Below, piece by piece: positions 17,002-25,796 of a DNA stretch of 64,000 bases. The translations under genes and the position numbers were made by a program. Origin of the DNA: Insolitispirillum peregrinum (GTDB lineage: Bacteria > Pseudomonadota > Alphaproteobacteria > Rhodospirillales > Rhodospirillaceae); the NCBI RefSeq assembly GCF_042665255.1, contig NZ_JBHTCD010000026.1, one strand, 5' to 3'. A model generated the notes under the pieces. That model had not been told where the DNA came from. It saw only the letters and a program-made list of their open reading frames with translations, and ran no database searches. How positions within the stretch are numbered: position 1 is the first letter of the stretch; every line of letters begins with the position of its first letter.

Positions 17002-18568
17002 AACGCGAAAAGCTTGATCCACCATAGCCACCGCCCTGCCATGGCCACGGCAAGGCCACCAGCCCCAGCGACAGCACCAGCGCGCACCATGTCAGGGCAT
17101 CGCCATTCAGCCAGCCCTCGCTGATCGCCACCACCGGCGCGCCCAGAACGATGGCACCAGCCAGCCAACTGTCTTCCGGCCTGCGGCTGACCCCGTCGTG
17201 ATCGGTGCGCAGACGCAGCAGCAAGAATCCGACAGCAGCAATCACGATCATCGACGACGGGAAATCCCGATAGCGCCCGCCAAACACATGCCCGATCACC
17301 CCAACCGACGCCACAATCAGGGCCAGCCGGCGCAGCCAGCCCAGCAGGGCGGCGTCTTCGCGGTGAATGGTCTGTTGGCACAAAACCCGCAGAATGATCA
17401 CCGAGGTCAGCGCCATCAGGCACCAGATCGCCCCGTTCAAACCCCATTCCCACGGCTGGCGCGACGACTGTTCGATATGCAGGGCGAGGAACGACAGGGC
17501 TCCACCACTGGCCAGACCTCCCAGCAAACTGACACCCCAGCCCACCAGATCGGCCCGGCGGCCACTGCTGGCAGCCAGCCCCCCCAATCCGATGCCCAGC
17601 GCGGCGGCCAGCCCGGCCCAGCGCATCCAGCCCGCTTCTTCGGCCAGTGGCCCCTGCAGGGTGACCTTGGGTTCGCGGTCATCGGTAAACAGGCCCCAAT
17701 AGCCGCCTGCGGTCCCTTCCAGCGCCCGCTTCCACGGCTGATCAAAGCTTTCGATCAGGTTGTAATCCCACTGATGCTCGGCAGCGGCGGCAATCACGCC
17801 CCGGATGAAACGGGTCTCGTTGACCAGCGTCGCCTCGGCACCCTGCCGCTGGCGTCCGGCGCTCGGCCAACCGATTTCGCCGATCAGCAGCTTCTTGCCG
17901 GGAAACACCTGCTCCATGTGCTGATGGGTGGCCACCACATGGGCAATGGCTTCATCGACCGGAGTCGGCTGGTCTTCCCAATAGGGCAGAAGGTGGATGG
18001 TGATGAAGTCCACCGCCTGCGCCAGCGACGGATTTTGTTCCCAGAATTCCCACACATCGGCATAGGTCACCGGCTGGGAAATCTGGCCCTTGACCTGCTG
18101 GATCAGCACCGCCAGCCGGTCGGCGGTGATTTCCCGCCGCAGCAGGGCTTCGTTGCCGACGATCACTCCGGTAATGGTGTCCGGGAACTGGCGGGCCAGA
18201 GCCACACCCCGAGCCATTTCCCTGATGTTGTCACTGTCCTTGCGGCCGATCCAGATGCCCTGCAACACCTTCAGCCCGACTTTCTGCGCCGCCTCGGGGA
18301 CCTGATCCAGGCCGTTGGTGGTGGCATAGGTGCGCACGCAGTCGGTAAAGGTCGCCAGTGCCTGCAAATCAGACAGCACCCGCTCTTTGGGAACCACGAA
18401 CGACTCGTTGAATGGCGTTTCGCTGCCCTGAAACGGCGCATACGAGACGCAGGCGGCATGCGCCGTTGGAGCGTCGGGAATCGCCACCGGGCGACCCAGT
18501 TGCACCCAGGCAAAAAAGGCAAACGCCGCACAGGCGGCAAATACCGCTGCAATCCACCCCCGGCCCAT
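17000..18568 (-). CDS. Membrane-anchored family 17 glycoside hydrolase (beta-1,3-glucanase-like)
   Basis: A 522-residue protein: an N-terminal signal anchor (about 5-25), a GH17 domain (about 35-310), then seven or eight C-terminal membrane helices. The acid/base glutamate is in VIVGNEALLR and the nucleophile in LIGEIGWPSAG, the two GH17 signatures. Similar architectures occur near cyclic beta-glucan (ndvB/ndvC) synthesis genes, where the domain may remodel or transglycosylate glucan in the periplasm; here no NdvB partner is adjacent. ATG 18568 follows GGAGAG. The stop codon TAG lies in the end of the neighbouring palindromic element, so the native C-terminus may have been altered by its arrival. 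Confidence 0.85.
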   Translation of the reverse strand: MGRGWIAAVFAACAAFAFFAWVQLGRPVAIPDAPTAHAACVSYAPFQGSETPFNESFVVPKERVLSDLQALATFTDCVRTYATTNGLDQVPEAAQKVGLKVLQGIWIGRKDSDNIREMARGVALARQFPDTITGVIVGNEALLRREITADRLAVLIQQVKGQISQPVTYADVWEFWEQNPSLAQAVDFITIHLLPYWEDQPTPVDEAIAHVVATHQHMEQVFPGKKLLIGEIGWPSAGRQRQGAEATLVNETRFIRGVIAAAAEHQWDYNLIESFDQPWKRALEGTAGGYWGLFTDDREPKVTLQGPLAEEAGWMRWAGLAAALGIGLGGLAASSGRRADLVGWGVSLLGGLASGGALSFLALHIEQSSRQPWEWGLNGAIWCLMALTSVIILRVLCQQTIHREDAALLGWLRRLALIVASVGVIGHVFGGRYRDFPSSMIVIAAVGFLLLRLRTDHDGVSRRPEDSWLAGAIVLGAPVVAISEGWLNGDALTWCALVLSLGLVALPWPWQGGGYGGSSFSR

Positions 18569-18726
18569 GCTGATCTCTCCTTCAACCCTCATGCAGCCTT
18601 TGCGCTGCTGTTTGGGGATGGTTTACGGAAAGCCTGGCCTCCTGACTAGGGAATTTTCCACATGCCCCTTTTCCGTCTGTTGCTTTAGGCTTTGCAAACG
18701 GCGCGGAAAAAGGTCATCGTACCGCC

Positions 18727-19257
18727 ATGACCAACCGCCGCCGCCCCTCTTCCGCCCGCATGCGGGCCGTTCTTGCGGGGCGCTCTGCCCAATGGACAGC
18801 AGAGCGTCAGCGGTTGATGTTGTCCCTGTTTTCGCTTTCGTTGCCGCGATCGTTGACCCGCCGCCGCCATCACGCGGCCGTCGCCGGGTTGCTGGCCCTG
18901 TTCCTGCAAGTGCTGGTCCCGCTGGGACAGGCCGTTCCCGCCGGAACCGATGCCCACGGCCTGCCGCGATCACTGGTGGTCTGTAGCGCCAATGGTGGCC
19001 TGCGCACCATCAGCCTGCCGGGTGCGACATCCCCGACCGGCAACACCGTTACCACCGGCATGACCCCGGTGATGGCCGCATGTTCCGTCTGTCTGGCCTA
19101 TGCCGCTGGCGGACATCTGGCGCCTCCTCCCTCTGTGCCATTGCCTCTTCCCCAGGACGGACACGGAGAAACGATCCTTCCTTCGGCTCTCACCACCGCA
19201 TCCGGCCCGGCAGTGCCACTGCCGCAACCGCGCGGACCGCCGTCGGAAATCGTCTGA
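18727..19257 (+). CDS. DUF2946-like protein
   Basis: A 176-residue protein with one hydrophobic segment (about 48-68), then VVCSANGG and MAACSVCLAYAAG, the spaced C...CxxC pattern of DUF2946, and a proline-rich tail. Members of this family are often next to copper-handling genes, and here a PCuAC copper chaperone follows 235 bp downstream. The cysteines could bind copper in the periplasm (inference). The start at 18727 is one of several possible; in-frame methionines at residues 12 and 31 are alternatives. Confidence 0.65.
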   Translation: MTNRRRPSSARMRAVLAGRSAQWTAERQRLMLSLFSLSLPRSLTRRRHHAAVAGLLALFLQVLVPLGQAVPAGTDAHGLPRSLVVCSANGGLRTISLPGATSPTGNTVTTGMTPVMAACSVCLAYAAGGHLAPPPSVPLPLPQDGHGETILPSALTTASGPAVPLPQPRGPPSEIV

Positions 19258-19492
19258 TTCCGCCCTGCACAGGCGATCAGACCCTTTCAGGACTCGTTCT
19301 CTCCGGGGGTATTCCGCCCCTCCTGTGATCCCGCCCTGTCAGACCCGCCGTGGTTTGTTGGCCGAACCCGTTTCCCCCGTGGTTCCCCCACCACGCCGGA
19401 CCCACCCCTGACAAGGCGGGGTCCATGCACTTTCCGACCCGCCCCCTTTTGCACCCGACGGGGGCAGGATTTTCCAGTACAGGATTGTCATC

Positions 19493-20026
19493 ATGGCCTC
19501 TTTCGCTTCTTTCCATTCGGTTCTGCGCGCTTCGGCGCCGCTGGCGGCCGCTGCGGCCCTCCTGTTCAGCGCCAGTGCGGCCTTTGCCGCCGACGTGACG
19601 GTCAGCGATGCCTGGGCGCGCGCCTCGGCCGGCCCCGCCAAAACCGGAGCGGCCTTTTTCACCGTCACCAACAGCGGCAGCAGCGATGACCAGTTGCTGA
19701 GCGCCAGCAGCCCCGCCGTCTCGGCCACCGACGAGCTGCACACCCACATCAAGGACGGTGACGTGATGCGCATGCGTCAGGTCGAAAAGATTGACGTGCC
19801 CGCCGGGAAGGCCGTCACCCTGCAACCCGGTGGTCTGCATGTGATGCTGATGTCGCTGTCGGCACCGCTGGCCGAAGGCCAGACCTTTCCGCTGACCCTG
19901 ACCTTTGCCAGGGCGGGCACTATCGAAACCACCGTCACCGTCAAGGCGGCCGGAGCGATGGGCCAGATGGATCACAGCAAAATGGACCATGGCGCGATGG
20001 ACCACAGCGGCCACACCAAGCAGTAA
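19493..20026 (+). CDS. PCuAC periplasmic copper chaperone
   Basis: A 177-residue exported protein: signal peptide with AFA-AD cleavage near residue 33, then the PCu(A)C domain (DAWARASAGPAKTGAAFFTV, HTHIKDGDVMRMRQV, LHVMLMSL) with the His/Met ligands of the HxnMx21HxM copper site. The C-terminus adds a His/Met-rich tail (MDHSKMDHGAMDHSGH) that should bind more copper. This family delivers Cu(I) to the CuA or CuB site of cytochrome oxidase. The nearby ctaA (10 kb away) belongs to the same assembly pathway. Confidence 0.93.
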   Translation: MASFASFHSVLRASAPLAAAAALLFSASAAFAADVTVSDAWARASAGPAKTGAAFFTVTNSGSSDDQLLSASSPAVSATDELHTHIKDGDVMRMRQVEKIDVPAGKAVTLQPGGLHVMLMSLSAPLAEGQTFPLTLTFARAGTIETTVTVKAAGAMGQMDHSKMDHGAMDHSGHTKQ

Positions 20027-20079
20027 CCGGTCAGCGGGTCGTTCCAACTTTTGCCACATTGCGCGGGCAAATATGGTAG

Positions 20080-20130
20080 AGAGCAGTGTGTGCAAAAGTG
20101 GGAACCGGTTTTGCACATAAACACTGCGAC
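20080..20130. repeat. Dispersed palindromic repeat, family B copy 1
   Basis: GTGCAAAAGTGGGAACCGG-type core with TGCACATAAACACTGCGAC; its reverse complement resembles 39461-39509 closely. It lies between the PCuAC gene and chvI. Confidence 0.7.
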
Positions 20131-20256
20131 CACTCGATACCGTGGATCATCGTGCTTGCATCACATCAAATGTACGATGGTCCACGGGTGAGAGGGTGAT
20201 CTCTCACCCTTTTGCTTTGCCTGCCCATCACTGACCACAGGAGGACCGACCCCGTG

Positions 20257-21000
20257 ATGCATTCCATTGCCCTTGTCGATGACGACCGCAACATCACGAC
20301 CTCGGTCTCGATCCTGCTGGAATCCGAAGGCTTTACCGTCCACATCTGGCACGACGGCGCCGAAGCCCTGCGCGGGCTGGCCGAAACCGATGTCGATCTG
20401 GCCATTCTGGACATCAAGATGCCGCGCATGGACGGCATGGAGCTGTTGCAGAACCTGCGCAAGACCAGTGACCTGCCGGTGATCTTCCTGACCTCGAAGG
20501 ATGACGAGGTGGATGAACTGCTCGGCCTGCGGATGGGGGCGGATGACTACATCAAAAAGCCGTTCTCCCAGCGCCTGCTGCTGGAACGCATCCGCACCCT
20601 GCTACGGCGGGTCGAAGCCCGGCAGGCCGCCGCCGAAGCCGCCGCCGCCCGCCCGGCCAGTGCCTCGGCAGACGGCAACGGCGATGCTCCGTCGGAAAAC
20701 GCCATCGTGCGCGGCAGCCTGATTCTCGACCCGTCCCGCCACATGGTGACGTGGAAAGGCAAAAGCGTTGATCTGACCGTGACCGAATTCCTGATCCTGC
20801 AGGCGCTGGCCCAGCGCCCCGGTCACGTCAAGAACCGCGACCAGCTGATTGACGCCGCCTATGGCGAACATATCTACGTCGATGACCGCACCATCGACAG
20901 CCACATCAAGCGGTTGCGCAAGAAATTCCGCGAAACCGACGATGACTTTGCCCAGATCGAAACGCTCTACGGGGTCGGTTATCGTTACAAGGAGGGGTAA
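20257..21000 (+). CDS. chvI: Response regulator ChvI
   Basis: A 247-residue OmpR-family response regulator: receiver domain 1-120 with D52 as phosphorylation site (AILDIKMPRMDG), the LTSKDDEVDE and GADDYIKKPFSQRL segments that are distinctive of ChvI/ExoR-pathway regulators, a 40-residue Ala-rich linker and a winged-helix domain ending YGVGYRYKEG. ATG 20257 matches homologues; a GTG at 20254 is closer to the AGGAGG box and is an alternative. The cognate kinase gene follows 3 bp after the stop. ChvGI controls envelope, acid and host-related responses in alphaproteobacteria. Confidence 0.92.
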   Translation: MHSIALVDDDRNITTSVSILLESEGFTVHIWHDGAEALRGLAETDVDLAILDIKMPRMDGMELLQNLRKTSDLPVIFLTSKDDEVDELLGLRMGADDYIKKPFSQRLLLERIRTLLRRVEARQAAAEAAAARPASASADGNGDAPSENAIVRGSLILDPSRHMVTWKGKSVDLTVTEFLILQALAQRPGHVKNRDQLIDAAYGEHIYVDDRTIDSHIKRLRKKFRETDDDFAQIETLYGVGYRYKEG

Positions 21001-21003
21001 GGA

Positions 21004-22725
21004 TTGACCCCAACCAGCGAGTCCCGCCGCCCACCGCGTGCCCTGTCACCGCTGACCCAACGCATTCTGGCGGTCAACCTGATCGCCCCGATCATGCTGT
21101 TGGCCGGATTGCTGTATCTGGACCAGTACGAAGACGCGCTGGTTGAGGCCGACCTGACATCCCTGCGCGTCCAGGCCGACGTGATCGCCGCCGCCGTCGC
21201 CGAAAGCGCGGTCAGCGCCGAAACAGCCACCATCGAAAACCTGCGCCTGCCGGTCACCAGCCACCGGCTGGTGGTGGACCAGACCCGCGCCATTGTGCGC
21301 CGTCTGGCCGAGCTGGGCAGTGTGCGGGCGCGCGTTTTTGACCCCAACGGCTTGCTGGTCGCCGATAGTCGGCAACTGATCGGCCCCGGCGGGGCGATCC
21401 AGGTGTTTGATTTGCCCGCTGCCGAACCGGCCACGCTGGAAAACGGCCTGAAAGACCTGTTTTCGGTCACCGGGCGCCTGTTCAGCTGGGACGCCCCCCT
21501 GCCCCGCTACAGCGAACGCCGGGAGCAAACGGCCGCCGATTATGACGAGGTGGTGCAGGCGCTGGAAGACGGCATGTCCGCCCGCGCCGTCCGCCGCCTG
21601 AACGGTGATGACCGCATGCTGTCGGTGGCCGTGCCGGTGCAGTACTACAAGCATGTGGTCGGCGCGGTGCTGGTCACCCGCCCGGATACCAACATCAAGC
21701 AAAGCCTGTTCGAGGTCCGCCTTGCCATCGGCAAGCTGTTCCTCGGCACCCTGCTGATCACCGTGCTGCTGAGTTTTTATCTGGCTCAGGCCATCGCCAC
21801 CCCGGTCCGCCGCCTCGCCGCCGCCGCCGAAGCCGTCCGCCGGGGCGGCAGCAAAGGCCGCTCGGTGGTTCTGCCCGACCTGTCGCACCGGCAGGATGAG
21901 ATCGGCGACCTGTCGGTCTCGCAACGGGCGATGACCACCGCCCTGTGGGAGCGGATGGACGCCATCGAACGCTTTGCCGCCGACGTGGCGCACGAAATCA
22001 AGAACCCGTTGACCTCGATGCGCAGTGCGGTGGAAACGGTGGTCCGAACCTCGAACCCCGAGCATCAGCGCAAGCTGCTGGCCATCCTGCAAGACGATGT
22101 CGCCCGCCTTGACCGACTGATCACCGATATTTCCGATGCCTCGCGTCTGGACGCCGAGCTGTCACGCGCCGACAGCGAGAAAGTGGCCCTGGCCCCGATG
22201 CTGTCCACCCTGGCCGAGGTCTATGGTCCGGTGGCCGAACAGCAACAGGTTCAACTGCGCCTCGATCTGCCCGCCAATGATTGCCTTGAGGTCAACGGCC
22301 TCGAAGACCGTCTGGTGCAGGTGGTGCGCAATCTGATCGGCAATGCCCTGTCCTTCAGCCCGCAGGATGGTGAACTGGCCCTTGAAGCCCGCCGGACGGC
22401 AGGCTTCATTGAACTGGCGGTGATCGACGATGGCCCCGGCCTGCCGCCCGGCAAGGAGCTGGCGATTTTCGAGCGCTTTTATTCCGAGCGCCCGCGCGGA
22501 GAAAAGTTCGGCACCCATTCCGGCCTTGGCCTGTCGATCAGCAAACAGATCGTCGAAGCCCATCGCGGAACAATCGTTGCCAGCAACCGCGTGGCCCCGG
22601 ACGGCAGCGTTCTGGGTGCCTGCTTCACTGTCCGCCTGCCCGAGGCCGCCGCCGCCGGCAAGCCCGGCAAGCTGGCAGCCCCCGGCAAGCTGGCAGCCAA
22701 GGTGGCAGCGCGGAACAAGTCCTGA
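21004..22725 (+). CDS. chvG: Sensor histidine kinase ChvG
   Basis: A 573-residue membrane kinase starting at TTG 21004 after AAGGAGGGG. A helix at about 20-40, a periplasmic stimulus domain (about 45-235) including the conserved ARVFDPNGLLVADSR, a second helix near 240-260, HAMP, then HisKA with H330 in DVAHEIKNPLTSMRS and HATPase with GPGLPP and GLGLSISKQIVEAH. The C-terminus has repeated GKPGKLAAPGKLAA-type lysine-rich sequence. Co-transcribed with chvI. In many relatives chvG is followed by hprK; here hprK is 30 kb away. Confidence 0.92.
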   Translation: MTPTSESRRPPRALSPLTQRILAVNLIAPIMLLAGLLYLDQYEDALVEADLTSLRVQADVIAAAVAESAVSAETATIENLRLPVTSHRLVVDQTRAIVRRLAELGSVRARVFDPNGLLVADSRQLIGPGGAIQVFDLPAAEPATLENGLKDLFSVTGRLFSWDAPLPRYSERREQTAADYDEVVQALEDGMSARAVRRLNGDDRMLSVAVPVQYYKHVVGAVLVTRPDTNIKQSLFEVRLAIGKLFLGTLLITVLLSFYLAQAIATPVRRLAAAAEAVRRGGSKGRSVVLPDLSHRQDEIGDLSVSQRAMTTALWERMDAIERFAADVAHEIKNPLTSMRSAVETVVRTSNPEHQRKLLAILQDDVARLDRLITDISDASRLDAELSRADSEKVALAPMLSTLAEVYGPVAEQQQVQLRLDLPANDCLEVNGLEDRLVQVVRNLIGNALSFSPQDGELALEARRTAGFIELAVIDDGPGLPPGKELAIFERFYSERPRGEKFGTHSGLGLSISKQIVEAHRGTIVASNRVAPDGSVLGACFTVRLPEAAAAGKPGKLAAPGKLAAKVAARNKS

Positions 22726-22740
22726 GGGAACAGGATCAAA

Positions 22741-23571
22741 TCAAGCCTGTTCGGAAACGCCGGTCTTCTGGTTGGGAATACCGGTGTCTTCGGCGATCTT
22801 GTTTTCGATGAATTCCTTGATCTCGGCTTCCAGCTTTTTGCGGTCTTCCGGCGACATGTTGGCCACGTCGTCTTCGGTCAGACCCTTGCTGGACAGGAAT
22901 TGCGCCCGCAGCAGGGCCCCGGGGCCTTCACTGGCCAGCTTCATGAATTCACGGAACTTGCTGACCGCATCACTGCCCTCGGTCGCCGTTTCTTCCTGCT
23001 GGCCAATCCGCTGCACGGCAAACAGGCTTTGCGCCGTCTGGTCGGCCGATGCGCTGTCGCTGGCCTGCCCTTGCGAGGCGGCAACCTGTGCCATGATTTC
23101 GGGGTGAGCCGCTTCCCACTCGCTCTGGCTTTGGGCCGTGCTGGCAACCGAGGTGGTGCCGCCCATCGTCTGCGCAATCAGCGCCCCGCGCTCGGCGGCC
23201 AGTTCCGGACCGACCTGCACCCCGCCAGAGGTTTCCAGCGGCAGCAGCATCGGCAGGCCGCCGTCCGGTGATGCGGCATGCAACAAAACCGCCCCGTTGT
23301 TGTAGAGAGTGGCGACCGTCTGGCCGCCAACCGTCACCGTCCCGTAAATGCTGTCATCATTGCCGATATCATCCACCGGATCAGCCTGCAGTGGATCGTC
23401 TGACCGCTCTTCGGCGGTTTTCTTGTCCGCATCCGGCTGCTCGGGCGCGCCCAGCAGCGAGCGGAACGCGGAGGCAGCAGCCGAGTTCTGTGACGAGTCC
23501 CCCAGAGCAGAAGACGTCGTGACACCATTCTGACGGCGATCAGAATCGCCGATAAGAGAGCTGTGAACCAT
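22741..23571 (-). CDS. Hypothetical protein
   Basis: A 276-residue protein that I do not recognise. No signal peptide. The N-terminal third is Ser/Ala/Asp-rich and probably disordered; a central part has GTVTVGGQTVATLYNNGAV (beta-rich) and the C-terminus is helical (EDRKKLEAEIKEFIENKIAE). It faces chvG convergently with a 15-bp gap. The ATG at 23571 is chosen over an upstream one because the extra 22 residues look non-coding. Codon use matches its neighbours. The pattern of low-complexity start plus LLGAPE and helical tail resembles flagellar-hook-length or secreted regulatory proteins only loosely; no function is assigned. Confidence 0.65.
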   Translation of the reverse strand: MVHSSLIGDSDRRQNGVTTSSALGDSSQNSAAASAFRSLLGAPEQPDADKKTAEERSDDPLQADPVDDIGNDDSIYGTVTVGGQTVATLYNNGAVLLHAASPDGGLPMLLPLETSGGVQVGPELAAERGALIAQTMGGTTSVASTAQSQSEWEAAHPEIMAQVAASQGQASDSASADQTAQSLFAVQRIGQQEETATEGSDAVSKFREFMKLASEGPGALLRAQFLSSKGLTEDDVANMSPEDRKKLEAEIKEFIENKIAEDTGIPNQKTGVSEQA

Positions 23572-23823
23572 GAGAAACCCTTCTGTCCCAAAAGAAATAT
23601 CAGGAAAACAGAAGGCAAGGACCGTGCCAGTCACCAACTCACGACGGCAGGCGGGTTATGCAGAATTCATTCAGAGAGGTCGGCTGAAAGGGCAGAGCAG
23701 TTTTTGCCGCTCGGCAAGAAACATCCAGTCCGCGAAAAACGACGGGGGACACACCGCCGCGGTCCTTGAAGGCCCTGGCAACAGGGAGGAGAGCATCTCT
23801 CCCCCCTGCTCCCGGTACCGTGG

Positions 23824-24714
23824 TCAGTCTTCCAGACCGTGCAGACGCTTGCAGGCGGTCAGGGTGTTGCGCAGCAGGCAGGCGATGGTCATCGGCCCGA
23901 CCCCACCCGGCACCGGCGTAATCCCGGCGGCATGCTTGGCGGCTTCGGCGGTTTCCACGTCGCCGACCAGACGGCTCTTGCCTTCGGCACTGCCCGGCAG
24001 ACGGTTGATGCCAACATCAATCACCGTCGCACCGTCCTTGATCCACTCGCCCTTGACCATTTGCGGGATACCGACCGCCGCCACCACGATATCGGCAGCC
24101 TTGACTACCGCTGGCAGGTCACGGGTGCGGGAATGAGCAAGAGTGACGGTGCAGTTTTCCTTCAGCAGCAACTGCGCCATCGGCTTGCCGACGATGTTCG
24201 ACCGCCCGATCACCACCGCATTCATGCCGGACATGTCACCGAGGCGATCCTTCAGCAACAGCGAGCAGCCCAGCGGCGTACACGGCACCAGCGCCTGACC
24301 GCCAGTGGACAGCAGGCCGACATTGACCGGGTGGAAGCCATCAACGTCCTTTTCCGGCACGATGGTGTTCAGCACGCGGTCGGCGTTGATGTGACGCGGC
24401 AGCGGCAACTGCACCAGAATGCCGTGAATGGCCGGGTCCTTGTTCAGCGCCTCGACCAGCAGCAGCAGCTCGTTTTCACTGGTGTCGGCAGGCAGGCGGC
24501 GTTCGACCGACAGCATGCCGCATTCGCCGGTCTGCTTGCACTTGCTGCGCACATAGACATCGCTGGCCGGGTCCTCACCGACCATCACCACCGCCAGACC
24601 GGGCTGGATGCCGTGCTGGTCACGCAACACCTGCACCTCGGCGGCAATCTGCTTGCGCAGACCTTCCGCAAAGGCCTTGCCGTCGATGAGCTTTTCGGGA
24701 GGGATGGTGGTCAT
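23824..24714 (-). CDS. folD: Bifunctional methylenetetrahydrofolate dehydrogenase/cyclohydrolase FolD
   Basis: A 296-residue FolD, which interconverts 5,10-methylene-THF, methenyl-THF and 10-formyl-THF. Signatures: YVRSKCKQTGECGM with the catalytic lysine, QLPLPRHIN, KDVDGFHPVN, the NADP-binding GRSNIVGKPMAQLLL, and PVPGGVGPMT near the C-terminus. It is the last gene of a yggT-DUF167-folD run. purU, which consumes 10-formyl-THF, is 12 kb away. Confidence 0.98.
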   Translation of the reverse strand: MTTIPPEKLIDGKAFAEGLRKQIAAEVQVLRDQHGIQPGLAVVMVGEDPASDVYVRSKCKQTGECGMLSVERRLPADTSENELLLLVEALNKDPAIHGILVQLPLPRHINADRVLNTIVPEKDVDGFHPVNVGLLSTGGQALVPCTPLGCSLLLKDRLGDMSGMNAVVIGRSNIVGKPMAQLLLKENCTVTLAHSRTRDLPAVVKAADIVVAAVGIPQMVKGEWIKDGATVIDVGINRLPGSAEGKSRLVGDVETAEAAKHAAGITPVPGGVGPMTIACLLRNTLTACKRLHGLED

Positions 24715-24753
24715 GATCGTTACAGGCTCCTGGGCCGGAGAAGAGAGCGGGAA

Positions 24754-25077
24754 TTACGGAGCGAGCTTGTCGCGCAAGGCAGCGGCCACGTCAACCGGCT
24801 CGCCGTGGATCAACAGCGTTTTTCGGCGGTCGGTCAGCCCGCCCACCACCTCGATCGAGGTACGGGGCAGCTTCCACGCCTTGGCCAGCATCTTGACCAG
24901 CGCCGCGTTGGCCTTGCCGTTTTCAGGCACGGCGGTCACCGTACAGCGCAGGACAACCCCGCCTTCGGCATCCTCGGCCAGCCCCTGAATGGCATCGCGC
25001 GATGACTTGGGGGTCAGCCGGACCGACAGTTTAACGCCCCCGGCCACCGGACTGAGGGCGCGTTCCAAAAGCGGCAT
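24754..25077 (-). CDS. DUF167 (YggU) family protein
   Basis: A 107-residue protein with the DUF167 pattern: VKLSVRLTPKSSRDAI, VPENGKANAALVKMLAKAWKLP and SRK-like TSIEVVGGLTDRRKTLLI. Small alpha/beta fold, function unknown. Starts 4 bp after the yggT-like stop and almost universally accompanies yggT. Confidence 0.9.
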   Translation of the reverse strand: MPLLERALSPVAGGVKLSVRLTPKSSRDAIQGLAEDAEGGVVLRCTVTAVPENGKANAALVKMLAKAWKLPRTSIEVVGGLTDRRKTLLIHGEPVDVAAALRDKLAP

Positions 25078-25081
25078 GGCG

Positions 25082-25393
25082 TCAGAAACCGCTCTGCATC
25101 AGGCGGAACGTCAGCTGTGAAATCACCATCTGCAGGAAATAGCAGAACAGGATCAGGACAATCGGCGACAGGTCCACCGTACCCATGTTCGGCAGGATGC
25201 GGCGGATCGGACGCAGCGCCGGTTCGGTGATGCGGTCAAGGAAGTGACCGATGTTGTAAACCAGCTGGTTGCGGGTGTTGACGACGTTGAACGCCACCAG
25301 CCAGCTGAGGATGGCCGAAATGATCAGCGCCCAGATGTACATGTCGATGGCGATGTTCAGAACCTGCAAAAGCGGAAAAATGATCACGTCCAT
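25082..25393 (-). CDS. YggT family membrane protein
   Basis: A 103-residue inner-membrane protein with two YggT helices (LNIAIDMYIWALIISAIL and LSPIVLILFCYFLQMVI) around the conserved loop NTRNQLVYNIGHFLDRITEPALRPIRR. YggT proteins are linked to osmotic and cation homeostasis and, in other lineages, cell-envelope assembly. ATG 25393 matches the family start; a GTG at 25429 is possible. First gene of the yggT-DUF167-folD unit. Confidence 0.88.
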   Translation of the reverse strand: MDVIIFPLLQVLNIAIDMYIWALIISAILSWLVAFNVVNTRNQLVYNIGHFLDRITEPALRPIRRILPNMGTVDLSPIVLILFCYFLQMVISQLTFRLMQSGF

Positions 25394-25599
25394 GGCGGCG
25401 GCAAAATCCGTCTGAAGCAAATCCCGCACAGACCTGTGGGCCTGCGACGGTGTATCTGCGGGTTACAAGCACAAGGACGGGTCATTCCCTGCGGAACACT
25501 ACGGAGACAGAAGACCCCCCGCCCTGTGGGTGGACTCTAAAGGTAACGGTACGCCCGCAGGGCCGCAAGAGGCGGCGCAAAAAGTCATCAAAAAGAGGC

Positions 25600-25627
25600 T
25601 TGACACATGGAAAGGAACAGATAATAT
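25600..25627 (+). promoter_or_regulatory. Sigma-70 type promoter of tRNA-Ala
   Basis: TTGACA (25600-25605) and TAATAT (25622-25627) separated by 16 bp, 14 bp upstream of the tRNA 5' end. Confidence 0.75.
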
Positions 25628-25641
25628 CCGGCTCCTCGAAT

Positions 25642-25717
25642 GGGGCTGTAGCTCAGTTGGGAGAGCGCATCGTTCGCAATGATGAGGTCAGGGGTTCGAT
25701 TCCCCTCAGCTCCACCA
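25642..25717 (+). tRNA. tRNA-Ala (anticodon CGC)
   Basis: 76 nt that fold into a full cloverleaf: acceptor GGGGCTG/CAGCTCC including the G3-U70 identity pair of alanine tRNAs, D arm GCTC...GAGC, anticodon loop TTCGCAA, T arm GGGGTTCGATTCCCC, encoded CCA. It decodes GCG. Accessory genes (ATPase/HNH pair) begin just beyond it. Confidence 0.97.
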
Positions 25718-25733
25718 TCCCTTTCGAAGACTG

Positions 25734-25786
25734 AACGCCGTCTTTTTTCCCGCCCGCGCGGTTGAGAAAAGGCGGCGTTTTTCTTT
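25734..25786 (+). terminator. Terminator after tRNA-Ala
   Basis: Imperfect stem AACGCCGTCTTTT paired with GAAAAGGCGGCGTT, followed by TTTTCTTTT. It also lies at the 3' end of the convergent HNH gene. Confidence 0.65.
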
Positions 25787-25796
25787 TCGGGCCAAA

